A DNA stretch of 64,000 bases, from NCBI GenBank assembly GCA_002359895.1, contig DEOB01000004.1, positions 115,990 through 179,989 on the forward strand, read 5' to 3'. A program made the translations under genes and the position numbers. The DNA comes from Stenotrophomonas sp. UBA2629. GTDB lineage: Bacteria; Pseudomonadota; Gammaproteobacteria; Xanthomonadales; Xanthomonadaceae. The notes below the pieces were generated by a model. That model was not told the DNA's origin. It ran no database searches and was given only the letters and a program-made list of their open reading frames with translations. Positions 52,277 through 61,038 of this stretch are shown here, piece after piece; the first letter of the stretch is position 1; every line of letters starts with the position of its first letter.

Positions 52277-53266
52277 TCAGGCCTCCTTCAGCCAGCGCGC
52301 TATCTGCGGCGCGTAGTAGGTCAGTACGCCATCGGCACCAGCCCGCTTGAAGCCGATCATGGTTTCCATCACGCAGGCGCGCTCGTCCAGCCAACCATTG
52401 GCGACGGCCGCTTTGAGCATCGCGTACTCGCCGCTCACGTGGTAAGCAAACGTCGGCACACCAAATTCCTGTTTCACCCGGCGCACGATATCCAGGTACG
52501 GCATGCCCGGCTTGACCATGACCATGTCCGCGCCCTCTTCCAGGTCCAGTGCGATTTCACGCATCGCCTCGTCGCTGTTGGCCGGGTCCATCTGGTAAGT
52601 CTTTTTATCGGCCTTGCCCAGGTTGCCCGAGCTGCCCACCGCATCGCGGAACGGGCCATAGAACGCCGAGGCGTACTTGGCCGAATACGCCATGATGCGC
52701 ACGTTGATGTCGCCGGCCGCATCCAGCGCGGTGCGGATGGCGCCAATGCGGCCGTCCATCATGTCCGACGGCGAAACGATGTCCACGCCGGCCTGCGCAT
52801 GCGACAACGACTGCTTGACCAACGCCTGCACGGTGATTTCGTTGAGCACGTAACCGCGCTCGTCGATGATGCCGTCCTGGCCGTGGGTGGTGTACGGGTC
52901 CAGCGCCACGTCGGTCATCACGCCCAGCTCGGGGAAGCGCGATTTCAGCGCGCGGATGGCACGCTGCGCCAGTCCATCCGGGTTCCACGCTTCGGCCGCA
53001 TCCAGCGTCTTGCGCGCCGGGTCGATGACCGGGAACAGATCAATCACCGGCACGCCCAGTTCCAGCGCCTGCTCGGCCTCGCGCAGCAGCTCGTCGATGG
53101 ACATGCGGTCCACGCCCGGCATCGAGCCCACTGGCGCGCGCCCCTGCAGCTCATGCACGAACACCGGCCAGATCAGGTCGTTGCTGGTGAGCGTGTGTTC
53201 GCGCATCAAACGGCGCGAGAACTCATCGTGACGCATGCGGCGCGGGCGGAAATGGGGGTGGCCCAT
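52277..53266 (-). CDS. hemB: Delta-aminolevulinic acid dehydratase (porphobilinogen synthase)
   Basis: 329 residues. The two Schiff-base lysines are in IMAYSAKYASAFYGPFRDA and DMVMVKPGMPYLDIVRRVK, and DVALDPYTTHGQDG is the metal-site loop of the Asp-type, magnesium-using branch. It condenses two 5-aminolevulinates to porphobilinogen in haem synthesis. Confidence 0.97.
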   Translation of the reverse strand: MGHPHFRPRRMRHDEFSRRLMREHTLTSNDLIWPVFVHELQGRAPVGSMPGVDRMSIDELLREAEQALELGVPVIDLFPVIDPARKTLDAAEAWNPDGLAQRAIRALKSRFPELGVMTDVALDPYTTHGQDGIIDERGYVLNEITVQALVKQSLSHAQAGVDIVSPSDMMDGRIGAIRTALDAAGDINVRIMAYSAKYASAFYGPFRDAVGSSGNLGKADKKTYQMDPANSDEAMREIALDLEEGADMVMVKPGMPYLDIVRRVKQEFGVPTFAYHVSGEYAMLKAAVANGWLDERACVMETMIGFKRAGADGVLTYYAPQIARWLKEA

Positions 53267-53295
53267 GGAAGACTCCTTGGTTCAAAAGACAGTGA

Positions 53296-54195
53296 TCAAC
53301 GCAGCAGATAACCCTGCGGCTGTAGAGGTTCGGGCAAGGGCCGGTGGCCCAGCGCATCCAGCACGTCAATCTCGATGGTACGCACCATCGCATCGAGCGG
53401 CAGATCGTTCGGCTCCAGGCCGAAGGGTTCTTCCATCTCTTCGCCCAGTTGATCCAGGCCGAAGAAGGCATACGCCAGCAACATCGACACCACGGGCGTG
53501 GCCCAGCCCAGTGCGGGCAGCAGCACGCAGAACAGCCACGCACAGCGGTGCAGCAGCAAGGTGTAGGCAAACGGCAGCGGCGTGCCGGCAATCCGTTCGC
53601 AACCGGCCTGCACCGCCGACATGCCGTGCAGACGCTGCTCGAACTGCGCATAGAGATAGGGGTCGAGTTTGTCCGCGCGCAGCAGCACCGCCAGCTCGGT
53701 GGCCAGTTGCGAAAGCAGCGCGTCGGGAATGTTGCGCCGTTCCAGCAACACCCTCTGATCCGCAGCCAACCAAGGCATGCAGGCAGCCCGCTCATCCGCA
53801 CCGCGCAGGCGCGCAGCCAAGGCATGGGCGAAAGCGATCAACAGTTGCGAGGTGCGGCTGCGCAGTTCCGGCTCGGCAACCAGCAGTGCGCCTGCCTGGC
53901 GAGCAAAGCCACGCACCTCGATCAACAGTTGACCCCACAGCCTGCGGCCTTCCCACCAACGGTCATGGCAGGCGCTGTTGCGGAAGCTCAGGAAGATGGA
54001 CAGCACCAGGCCAAGCAGCGTGAACGGCACCACGGTCACCCCGTCGCGCCCAAAGGGGTGCCAGTAGCGCTCAAACGCGGCCACCGCTACCGCCAGCGCG
54101 CCGATGGCCAGCACCTTGGGGGCGATGGCCGGCACGATCGAGCCGCGCAGGATAAACAGCAGCTGCCAGCCATGAGGACGGGGACGGATGATCAT
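53296..54195 (-). CDS. Bestrophin-family (UPF0187/YneE) membrane protein
   Basis: 299 residues from MIIRPRPHGWQLLFILRGSI. Helices at about 22-42 and 55-75, the conserved RNSACHDRWWEGRRLWGQL, and the C-terminal EPFGLEPNDLPLDAMVRTIE match bacterial bestrophins, pentameric ion channels of the inner membrane. It follows hemB's start by 29 bp and has the same orientation. Confidence 0.9.
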   Translation of the reverse strand: MIIRPRPHGWQLLFILRGSIVPAIAPKVLAIGALAVAVAAFERYWHPFGRDGVTVVPFTLLGLVLSIFLSFRNSACHDRWWEGRRLWGQLLIEVRGFARQAGALLVAEPELRSRTSQLLIAFAHALAARLRGADERAACMPWLAADQRVLLERRNIPDALLSQLATELAVLLRADKLDPYLYAQFEQRLHGMSAVQAGCERIAGTPLPFAYTLLLHRCAWLFCVLLPALGWATPVVSMLLAYAFFGLDQLGEEMEEPFGLEPNDLPLDAMVRTIEIDVLDALGHRPLPEPLQPQGYLLR

Positions 54196-54284
54196 CAGCA
54201 CACAGTCATGCCGGGCAACGGCCCGGCCAAGCCCGGCATTTTACGCCCCCGGCCTCTGTAAGGCCGGCACGCCCCCAAATCACC

Positions 54285-54533
54285 TCAGATGAAGCCGCCA
54301 CCGATGCTCAGGCGGATGACACCCACCACGATCACAATCGCGTTGAGCAGCAGGCCGGTCTTGGCCCGGCCACGCTTGCTGGCGTGGGTGAACAGCAGGC
54401 CGATGGCGGCGATGATCGCCCCCACCGCCGCAAACGGAATCAGGAACCAGTTGCCCCAGCCCAGCAGCGGGATGAACGCCAGCACCATCCACAGCAGTGC
54501 CACAATGCCCCAGACCAGACTGATCAGACCCAT
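54285..54533 (-). CDS. Small membrane protein, function unknown
   Basis: 82 residues from MGLISLVWGIVALLWMVLAF, with three hydrophobic helices and the loop THASKRGRAKTG. This resembles small four-helix bacterial membrane proteins of the DUF4190 kind, but I do not claim the family. A hairpin CCGGCCT/AGGCCGG lies at 54249-54267, 18 bp after its stop. Confidence 0.7.
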   Translation of the reverse strand: MGLISLVWGIVALLWMVLAFIPLLGWGNWFLIPFAAVGAIIAAIGLLFTHASKRGRAKTGLLLNAIVIVVGVIRLSIGGGFI

Positions 54534-54674
54534 GGTTATCTCCGTTACACAATAGTCAGCAAGATAGCCCGGAACCGGGGGCTTTCAAGTACCCAAGTGG
54601 CAAACTGCCATTCGCGGCCAATTCACCGTTGCGCGCGGATCATCCGTAAACACCGATCATCGGGGAGTGAAACC

Positions 54675-55097
54675 ATGAAACTACCGCTTGCTTTCGCATT
54701 GGGTATTGCCCTGGCCACAGGCGGCTGCGCCAGCACCTCCAAGGTGATGCTGGGCCAGGCCCGCGCGCCGGTGGACCCTGCCAGCGTGCAGATCTATTCA
54801 ACGCCTCCCCCCGGCTCGGTGGAAATCGCGCAGCTGGAATCCTCCAGCGCGGTCGGCTTCGGCACCCAAGGCCAGACCGATGCCGCCGTAGCCCGCCTCA
54901 AGCGCGAAGCCGCCGCACTGGGCGCCAACGGCGTGATCCTGATGGGGGTAGGCGCCGGCCGCTCGCCTGTAGGCATGTCGGTCGGCGCGGGCAGCTACGG
55001 CCGGCACAGCGCCGGTGGCCTGAGCGTGGGCATCCCCACCCAACAGAAGCGCGCCGCAGGCGTCGCGATCTGGGTACCGCCGGGTGCGGGTAGGTAA
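54675..55097 (+). CDS. Small lipoprotein, function unknown
   Basis: 140 residues. The signal MKLPLAFALGIALATGGCAS has a lipobox (TGGC) with Cys18. The mature part contains VARLKREAAALGANGVILMG, a pattern seen in YbjQ/DUF4156-like envelope proteins, and a Gly/Ser-rich stretch before the end AGVAIWVPPGAGR. It is the last chromosomal gene before the integron-type cassettes. Confidence 0.75.
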   Translation: MKLPLAFALGIALATGGCASTSKVMLGQARAPVDPASVQIYSTPPPGSVEIAQLESSSAVGFGTQGQTDAAVARLKREAAALGANGVILMGVGAGRSPVGMSVGAGSYGRHSAGGLSVGIPTQQKRAAGVAIWVPPGAGR

Positions 55098-55135
55098 GTG
55101 GGTGTTGGACAGTGTCCGGTCCCTCGAAAGACTAG

Positions 55136-55453
55136 ATGCCGCACATCACGGACACCTCCGGTGTTTTCGTGATTCCCGGTATTTTCGCGGAGAGTTATTT
55201 TGCTGATCCAGTCAGCGACCTACGGGGAAATATCTGCGCGCCCTTCCACGTCAGCGCCACGGTCATGCCGCCGGGCTTTCCGGATGCGGCAGTAGGCACT
55301 GAGATTTCTGGCGTGTGTGTTGCCCCCAAGGCCGGCTACTGGCTGGTCTACCAGCAATATCAAAATCGCTTCTGTTGCTTCTGGGGCGAGCGCCAAGGCA
55401 AGCTTGGCGCTCATGGCGTTTTTGGCAGCCCGCTCTACTGCTGGTCTGCATAG
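55136..55453 (+). CDS. Cassette-borne protein, function unknown
   Basis: 105 residues with many aromatic and Cys residues (GYWLVYQQYQNRFCCFWGER, FGSPLYCWSA). No signal peptide. A GTTGGAC recombination core (55104-55110) lies just upstream and attC1 starts 4 bp after its stop, so this is the first cassette. An antisense frame at 55220-55471 is the alternative. I favour the plus strand because it fits the cassette orientation. Not recognised. Confidence 0.55.
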   Translation: MPHITDTSGVFVIPGIFAESYFADPVSDLRGNICAPFHVSATVMPPGFPDAAVGTEISGVCVAPKAGYWLVYQQYQNRFCCFWGERQGKLGAHGVFGSPLYCWSA

Positions 55454-55457
55454 GCAC

Positions 55458-55514
55458 GCCCAACAATTCAAAGGCGAAGCCGCTTCGCGGCTCAGCTTAA
55501 TTCAGGCGTTAAGC
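55458..55514 (+). other. attC recombination site 1
   Basis: R'' core GCCCAAC (RYYYAAC) at 55458-55464, then AATTC, a hairpin AGCCGC-TTC-GCGGCT, AATTCAGGC, and R' core GTTAAGC (GTTRRRY) at 55508-55514. Total 57 bp, within the usual attC range. The next start codon is 3 bp further. Confidence 0.8.
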
Positions 55515-55517
55515 GAC

Positions 55518-55877
55518 ATGGGGCAGATGTTCGCACGGCCAATATTGATCACCATTGTCAGTCTCGGCCTCGTCGTGGCAGGCATGGAGGCTGCGCTCTT
55601 CTACCAAACAGGGATGGGAGCAGAGCGGCTCTCTCTGGCATGGTCAGTTGTTTTGAGTCTGCTTGTCGCAACATGGGTTGAAGCAGACAGTCGCGGAGAC
55701 GCCCGCGTATATCGTCCCTATGAGTTCGGCTTTCTGGTCTACCTGATCTGGCCGCTGTACCTGCCGTACTACCTCATCCGCACGCGCGGAGCATGGGGTT
55801 TGGCGTGGCTTGCTGGGTTGGCTACCCTTTATTTTCTTGGGTGGGCGCTCAAGGAAGTAATTTGGCTGGTCGCCTGA
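55518..55877 (+). CDS. Cassette-borne membrane protein, function unknown
   Basis: 119 residues from MGQMFARPILITIVSLGLVV, with four hydrophobic helices and the loop ADSRGDARVYRPYEFGF. The stop codon lies inside the R'' core of attC2, as is common in integron cassettes. The start is 3 bp after attC1, with no good Shine-Dalgarno. Base composition is lower in GC than the chromosome around it. Confidence 0.7.
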   Translation: MGQMFARPILITIVSLGLVVAGMEAALFYQTGMGAERLSLAWSVVLSLLVATWVEADSRGDARVYRPYEFGFLVYLIWPLYLPYYLIRTRGAWGLAWLAGLATLYFLGWALKEVIWLVA

Positions 55878-55931
55878 CAATTTCCCCACGTCGAAGCCGC
55901 TTCGCGGCACGGCTTAGCTCAGGCGTTGTGA
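55872..55931 (+). other. attC recombination site 2
   Basis: R'' GCCTGAC (55872-55878, one mismatch), hairpin GAAGCCGC-TTC-GCGGC shared with attC1, then GGCTTAGCTCAGGC and R' GTTGTGA (55925-55931). Total 60 bp. It is closely similar to attC1, as expected of one integron family. Confidence 0.78.
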
Positions 55932-55934
55932 CGC

Positions 55935-56234
55935 ATGGACGAACTTCAACAAATCCAAATTTGGTACGCCTCTCAGTGCAACCAAGACTGGGAACACTCC
56001 TTTGGAGTAAAGATTGAGACACTCGACAATCCTGGCTGGACCTTGGAAATTGATCTTCAAGAGACAGAACTGGCAGAGCGAAGCTTTGAGCCGCTAAGCC
56101 GAGGGAACAGCGAGGATGACTCAGACTGGATCCACTGCAAGGTAGAGAAAGCAAAGTTCACTGCTACGGGTGGCGTCAACAATCTGACCGAACTTCTGCG
56201 CGTGTTTCTTACATGGGCTGGTAGTGCAGCTTAA
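55935..56234 (+). CDS. Immunity 53 (Imm53) family protein in an integron cassette
   Basis: 99 residues. IWYASQCNQDWEHSFGVKIE followed by TLDNPGWTLEIDL, SDWIHCKVEKAKFTATGG and LTELLRVFLTWA is the Imm53 pattern (Trp-Tyr near the N-terminus, DWEH, DNPGW, DWI-C). Imm53 proteins neutralise polymorphic toxins. No toxin gene is adjacent, so it is an orphan immunity gene. It starts 3 bp after attC2 and its stop lies in the next R'' core. Lower GC than its surroundings. Confidence 0.85.
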   Translation: MDELQQIQIWYASQCNQDWEHSFGVKIETLDNPGWTLEIDLQETELAERSFEPLSRGNSEDDSDWIHCKVEKAKFTATGGVNNLTELLRVFLTWAGSAA

Positions 56235-56290
56235 CAAGTCATTCAAGCTGACCCCGCTTCACGAACTCACTTGATTCAACCGCTACCAAC
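56229..56290 (+). other. Degenerate or truncated attC site 3
   Basis: The R'' core GCTTAAC (56229-56235) and AAGTCATTCAAGCTGACC are attC-like. The distal half (CACTTGATTCAACCGCTACC) lacks a GTTRRRY core, so the right end of the cassette group looks decayed. Confidence 0.6.
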
Positions 56291-56302
56291 GCAACAACAG
56301 AA

Positions 56303-56322
56303 AGGGCGCCTTGCGGCGCCCT
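56303..56322 (-). terminator. Intrinsic terminator downstream of the DUF885 gene
   Basis: AGGGCGCC, TTGC, GGCGCCCT: an 8-bp stem followed on the minus strand by TTCTGTTGTTG. It is 26 bp after the DUF885 stop and may also stop cassette transcripts, since TTTG-rich sequence follows on the plus strand. Confidence 0.8.
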
Positions 56323-56347
56323 CTCGTTTGTTTCGGTTTGCGTCTGC

Positions 56348-58141
56348 TTACTTCTTCCGCTGTGCGGGTACGAAGACTTCGTTCACCGCTTTGGCCAACT
56401 GATCCGGTGGCAGCAGGCCTTGGTCGAGCAGGAAGTTGTTGAATGCCAGGCGGTAGAACTTGTCACCCAGTGCCAGCTCGGTCTGCATGCGCAGTTCCAT
56501 GATGCGGGTGTAGCCGTAGAAGTAGCTGCTGGCCTGGCCCGGTGCGCGCACCGTGTAGCGGTCCAGCTCCTGGGTGGTCATGGCCTCGGACAGACCCACG
56601 CCGTCCACCAGCACGCTGCGTGCGCGCTCACGGTCGGTGAGGCCGAGGTTGAGCATGGGGTCGAGCATGGCGCGGGCGGCGCGCAGCAGGCGGAACTGCA
56701 GGGCGATCATCTGCCCGTCCAGCGGTTCGAACGGCACCATCTCCGCCTCGGCATACAGTGCCCAGCCTTCGACGTTGACCGAGTTGAACGCGAACAAGGT
56801 GCGCGCCAGCGAGATGCCGCGCTCAACCATCGCCGCGAACTGCAGGTCATGGCCGGGGCGGCCTTCATGCGCGCTCAGCGTCCACGCCGCCGAGCCGAAG
56901 TTGAAGTCGTCGTACTGCGCTTCTTTGCCCGAGGCCGGGTTGCCCAACGGCAGCACGAAGGTGCCCTGCTGGCCGGTGTTGCCTACCAGCGGCGCCGGCA
57001 GGTAATGCGGCGCCGGTGATGCGGCGCTTTCGGCCTCGCTGCCCAAGCGCATCTGCAGCGGGCGCTGTGGCACATCGACAATGCCCTGCTTGCGGATGAT
57101 GGGGTCGATGGCGTCGATCACGCCGCGATAGTGCGACTCAAGCTGATCGTTGTTGATCTTGTCCTGCTTCAGCGCGCGGATGACGGCGGCGTAGTCATTG
57201 GGATCGGCAACCTTCAGCCCCTTGGCCTGCACCACCAGCGGTGCCAGCTGGCGCATCATCGCGCGGGTTTCCATGTACTCCAGCTGTGCACGCTGCATCA
57301 GCAGCGCCGGGTCGATGTCCACGCCCACTTCCTTGAGCTGGAAGGCGTACAGCTCGGCCGGCAGACGCGTGTCGGTGCGGGCGTTGGGCAGCACGTCTTT
57401 CTGCGTCCAGGCGATGTAGTCCTTCATCTGCGTGGACAGCTCGGCCAGCGAGGCATCGGCGCCTTCAATCTTGTACTTGGCAAACAACTTGCCGATGCCG
57501 CTGATGTAGGTGTCGACGTTGGCCAGTGCCTGGTCCACCTCAATCCTGGTCGGCTGCAACAGGTTGGGCGTACCGCTCTTTTCTTCGTAACGCTGGCGCG
57601 CCTGCGTGGCCATCGACTGCGTGCCCGGCGCTTGGCCGAGGTAGGCCTTGAGGCGATCCAGCGCCTTGGCGCGGCGCTCAGCGGGCACCTGGTCGGAGAG
57701 CAGATTGTTGAGGCCACCGAACACGGCCTGCGGCACGTCCAGCCACGGCATCAGGTGCTGCTCGTTGAGCGTGCTGCTTTCGATGCTGCGCTCGGCAGCA
57801 GCGATCATTATTTCCAGATCCTGGCGCACGTTCGGGTCGCGTTCGAGCTGCAGTTTTTCACGCAGCTGTTCGCGCGCTTTGTTCAGTGCGGCGCGGTAAC
57901 GGACGGTGTAGTCGGGGCCCAGATCGGCCACCTTGTCGTCGTAACCGGGCACGCCGAAGAAGCTGGCCATTTCCGGCTGGAACGGCGCCTGTGCCTGCAG
58001 CAGGATCTGCGCCAGTTCATTGCTATGGGCCACCCACGCCGGCGCGGCAGGGCTGGCTTTTACGGCGGGCGCTGCGGTGGCGGCGTGCAACGGCAGCGGC
58101 GCGGCCAGCGCGAGGACAATGGCAAGGACGAGAGGTTTCAT
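56348..58141 (-). CDS. DUF885 family exported metallopeptidase-like protein
   Basis: 597 residues with signal peptide MKPLVLAIVLALAAPLPLHA. The likely zinc motif HEGRPGH and the downstream VEGWALYAE are diagnostic for DUF885, whose architecture resembles M3/M32-type gluzincins. Probably a periplasmic peptidase. It stands with other exported peptidases (S9 at 58745) on the same strand. Confidence 0.9.
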   Translation of the reverse strand: MKPLVLAIVLALAAPLPLHAATAAPAVKASPAAPAWVAHSNELAQILLQAQAPFQPEMASFFGVPGYDDKVADLGPDYTVRYRAALNKAREQLREKLQLERDPNVRQDLEIMIAAAERSIESSTLNEQHLMPWLDVPQAVFGGLNNLLSDQVPAERRAKALDRLKAYLGQAPGTQSMATQARQRYEEKSGTPNLLQPTRIEVDQALANVDTYISGIGKLFAKYKIEGADASLAELSTQMKDYIAWTQKDVLPNARTDTRLPAELYAFQLKEVGVDIDPALLMQRAQLEYMETRAMMRQLAPLVVQAKGLKVADPNDYAAVIRALKQDKINNDQLESHYRGVIDAIDPIIRKQGIVDVPQRPLQMRLGSEAESAASPAPHYLPAPLVGNTGQQGTFVLPLGNPASGKEAQYDDFNFGSAAWTLSAHEGRPGHDLQFAAMVERGISLARTLFAFNSVNVEGWALYAEAEMVPFEPLDGQMIALQFRLLRAARAMLDPMLNLGLTDRERARSVLVDGVGLSEAMTTQELDRYTVRAPGQASSYFYGYTRIMELRMQTELALGDKFYRLAFNNFLLDQGLLPPDQLAKAVNEVFVPAQRKK

Positions 58142-58235
58142 GCGCGGCTCCTGAAGTCAGTGCCGTGACCCTACGCAGTCGCCGACAGCGCGACAAGGGC
58201 CATGCAGCACGCCGCGTCATGCGGCCCCACCGTCT

Positions 58236-58721
58236 TCAGTGACAGGGCAACGATTCCGTGCAGGTCTTTTCCTGCGGGTTACGCAGGTCCAGCCGCGCAT
58301 CCCAGCCTTCCACATGCGCCTCGAAGCGATCGTAGACCCACTTGCCGTCCACACGCCGTGCCATGGCAATGATCCTGGCACCGCCCTTTGGCCCCTTGGC
58401 ATGGAAGCGGTAGGTCCCCGCCTTTGTGGCATCACCTTCAATGGCGCCCTCAACGGCTACCAACGTCACCTGCAACGGCGTGCCCAGCACGGTCTGCATT
58501 TCATGCGAAGAGGACGCACGCTTGATTGCCTCAAGATAGGGCGCGTCCCCCTGTATGTGCCCTTCAACGCGGTGGTAGCCGCGCCAGAACAGCAGCGCGA
58601 ATGCGCCCATCACGATCAGCATCAGCAACGGCAGCAGCCATTTGAGATTGCGCTGCAGCCAGTTTGCCGGCGGCTTGCCGGGCGCGGTGCCCGGCAGCGG
58701 CGGAGGCATCAGTGATGACAT
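58236..58721 (-). CDS. Coa1/Tim21-like (cytochrome oxidase assembly factor 1 family) membrane protein
   Basis: 161 residues. A proline-rich N-terminus is followed by one membrane helix (WLLPLLMLIVMGAFALLFWR, about 28-48). The outer domain has VLGTPLQVTLVAVEGAIEGD and KGPKGGARIIAMARRVDGKW, the Coa1 domain pattern (small, GxA/F.. pseudo-KGPKG turn). In mitochondria Coa1 aids Cox1 maturation. A bacterial role is unproven. Confidence 0.75.
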   Translation of the reverse strand: MSSLMPPPLPGTAPGKPPANWLQRNLKWLLPLLMLIVMGAFALLFWRGYHRVEGHIQGDAPYLEAIKRASSSHEMQTVLGTPLQVTLVAVEGAIEGDATKAGTYRFHAKGPKGGARIIAMARRVDGKWVYDRFEAHVEGWDARLDLRNPQEKTCTESLPCH

Positions 58722-58744
58722 TCCGTGTCTTTCCTTTTCTTCAC

Positions 58745-60970
58745 TCAGGGCTTGAGGCAGCGGCCCAGGAAGTTCTCTGCAATGCGATAGCGATGCAGTG
58801 CATTGCTGCCGGACAAACCGTGCTTGGCGCCTGGGTAGGTCATCAGCTCGAACGGCTGGCCGCGTTTCTGCAGCGCACTCATCAGACTGGTGGAGTTGGT
58901 GAACAACACGTTGTCATCCGCCATGCCGTGGACCAGCAGCAGCGGCGAGGTAAGGCCATCAACATGGGTAAGCACGCGGCCTTCGGTATAACCCGCCTCG
59001 TTGGCTGCCGGCAGGTTCATGTAGCGCTCGGTGTAGTGCGTGTCGTACAGGCCCCAATCGGTGACCGGCGCGCCAGCCACGCCGCAGGCGTACTGGTTGG
59101 ACGCCTTGGCCAGCAGCATCAAGGTCATGTAGCCGCCGTTGGACCAACCCTGCACGCCGATGCGCTTGCCATCCACCCACGGCTGCGCCTTCAGCCATTC
59201 CACGCCCTTGAGCTGGTCAGCCACTTCCACCGTGCCCTGCACGCCGTACAGCGCGCCGCCGAAATCACGGCCGCGACGCGGCGTGCCACGGTTGTCCAGC
59301 GAAAAAACCACATACCCCTGCTGCGCCAAGTACTGGTTGAACAGGTGATCGCCACGGCCCGGCCAGCTGTCGGTCACCGTCTGCGACGCCGGGCCGCCGT
59401 ACACATAGACCGCTACCGGGTACTTTTTGGCGGGATCAAACCCTTCCGGCTTGACCAGGCTGTAGTTCAACGCGGTCTTGCCATCGGCTGCCTGCAGCGT
59501 GCCGAATTCCACCGGGCGCTGTGCGTCCAGATAACGCGCATACGGATGCTTGGGGTCGGCCAGATTGTTGTCCAGCAGCGTGGCGATTTTTTCGCCATTG
59601 GCGCGGTACAGCTCAATCTGCGGCGGCGTGGTGCTGTTGGACCAGCTGTCCACATACACGCTGGCGTTGTTGGCAAACGCGGCGCTGTGCATGCCGGCCT
59701 GTTGTGAGAGCTTCTTCGGCGTGCCACCGGCCAGCGGCACAGCATAGATTTCGCTACGCAGCGGCGATTCGACACCAGCGCGGAAATACGCGGTGCCGGC
59801 GGCTTCGTCCACTGCCAGCAGTTCGTCCACCGGCCAGTTGCCGGAGGTGAGCATGCTCAGCTGGCGGCCGTCGGCGCTGGCCAGGTAAAGGTGCTGGAAA
59901 CCACTGCGCTCGGACGACCACACAAAACGGCCGTCCTTGAGGAAACGCAGGCTGTTGTGCAGCGGCACCCAGGTTTTGCTGGTCTCGGTGATCAGCGTGC
60001 GCTGCTTGCCATCGGCCAAGTTGGCTTCGATCAACTCCAGCGACTTCTGGTCACGGCTCTGGCGCTGGAAGGTGAGGTGCTGCGGGTCGCGCCAGGTGAC
60101 GCGGGCCAGGTAGATATCCTGTTCCTTGCCCAGGTCCAGCCAACGTGGAGCGGCACCAGCGCGCGGGGCGATCACGCCCAGCGTGACCAGCACGTTGCGG
60201 TCGCCAGCAGCGGGGTAACGCTGCTCGATCATCTCCACGCGGTCGGCATACATTTCGTAGCGCTTCTGCACCGGCACCGGCGTTTCGTCGATGCGGGCGA
60301 AGGCGATTGCCGAATCATCCGGCGCCCACCAGTAACCGGTGTGGCGGTCCATTTCCTCGTCGGCGACAAACTCGGCCACGCCGTTGCCGATCACCGCGCT
60401 GCCGTCGGTGGTCAACTGCACGGCTTTGCCGTCGGCAAGGTCGATCACCCACAGGTTGCGGTCGCGCACGAAACTGACAAAGCCGCCGTTGGGCGAGAGC
60501 TTGGCGTCGGTGGTGAAGCCTTCACCGTGGGTGAGCTGGCGCACCGCCTCGCGGCCCTGCTTGCCCAGGTCGTACAGGTACAGCTCGCCGCCCAGTGGGA
60601 ACAGCAGCGTCTTGCCGTCCGGCGACCACTGGTAATCGACGATGCCGCTCAATGCGGCAATGCGCTGACGTTCGCGACGGGCTTTTTCGGCATCGCTGAG
60701 GGTTTCAGTGCCCGGCAGCACTACTTTGGAATCCACCAGCAGCCGGGTCTGGCCGCTGGCGATGTTGTATTCCCACAGGTCCAGCTGGTTGCGGTCACTG
60801 TCCTTGCCGCGCAGGAAGGTCACCCGTGAGCCGTCCGGTGCCACCTTGGGCTTCATCAGCGTGGGGCCAGACAGCGGCGCGTTGCCGGTGATGGCTTCGA
60901 GGGTGAGCTTCTCGGCGTGGACGGCGGGCGTGGTGAGCATCAGGGCAAGGGCAATGAACAAGGGGCGCAT
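58745..60970 (-). CDS. S9 family dipeptidyl peptidase IV-like serine peptidase, exported
   Basis: 741 residues with signal MRPLFIALALMLTTPAVHA. The N-terminal DPP-IV beta-propeller (about 40-480) contains the double-Glu type motif FVADEEMDRHTGYWWAPD, which positions free N-termini. The hydrolase domain has Ser610 (GWSNGGYM), Asp686 (HGMADDNV) and His717 (GAKHGL). It cleaves Xaa-Pro dipeptides in the periplasm, a trait typical of this family of bacteria. Confidence 0.95.
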   Translation of the reverse strand: MRPLFIALALMLTTPAVHAEKLTLEAITGNAPLSGPTLMKPKVAPDGSRVTFLRGKDSDRNQLDLWEYNIASGQTRLLVDSKVVLPGTETLSDAEKARRERQRIAALSGIVDYQWSPDGKTLLFPLGGELYLYDLGKQGREAVRQLTHGEGFTTDAKLSPNGGFVSFVRDRNLWVIDLADGKAVQLTTDGSAVIGNGVAEFVADEEMDRHTGYWWAPDDSAIAFARIDETPVPVQKRYEMYADRVEMIEQRYPAAGDRNVLVTLGVIAPRAGAAPRWLDLGKEQDIYLARVTWRDPQHLTFQRQSRDQKSLELIEANLADGKQRTLITETSKTWVPLHNSLRFLKDGRFVWSSERSGFQHLYLASADGRQLSMLTSGNWPVDELLAVDEAAGTAYFRAGVESPLRSEIYAVPLAGGTPKKLSQQAGMHSAAFANNASVYVDSWSNSTTPPQIELYRANGEKIATLLDNNLADPKHPYARYLDAQRPVEFGTLQAADGKTALNYSLVKPEGFDPAKKYPVAVYVYGGPASQTVTDSWPGRGDHLFNQYLAQQGYVVFSLDNRGTPRRGRDFGGALYGVQGTVEVADQLKGVEWLKAQPWVDGKRIGVQGWSNGGYMTLMLLAKASNQYACGVAGAPVTDWGLYDTHYTERYMNLPAANEAGYTEGRVLTHVDGLTSPLLLVHGMADDNVLFTNSTSLMSALQKRGQPFELMTYPGAKHGLSGSNALHRYRIAENFLGRCLKP

Positions 60971-61038
60971 GAAATTCCTGTCGAAGACAGCACGGATCGG
61001 CGCATCGTAGCCGAGCCTTCGCGCATGCGCCCCTCCCG

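Noticed and set aside
54249..54267. Hairpin CCGGCCT/AGGCCGG after the 82-residue membrane protein gene
   Set aside because: Stem without a U-tract on either strand. Not listed as a terminator.
55220..55471. 83-codon minus-strand frame overlapping the first cassette
   Set aside because: It would run against the cassette orientation and into attC1. The plus-strand frame fits the attC spacing better.
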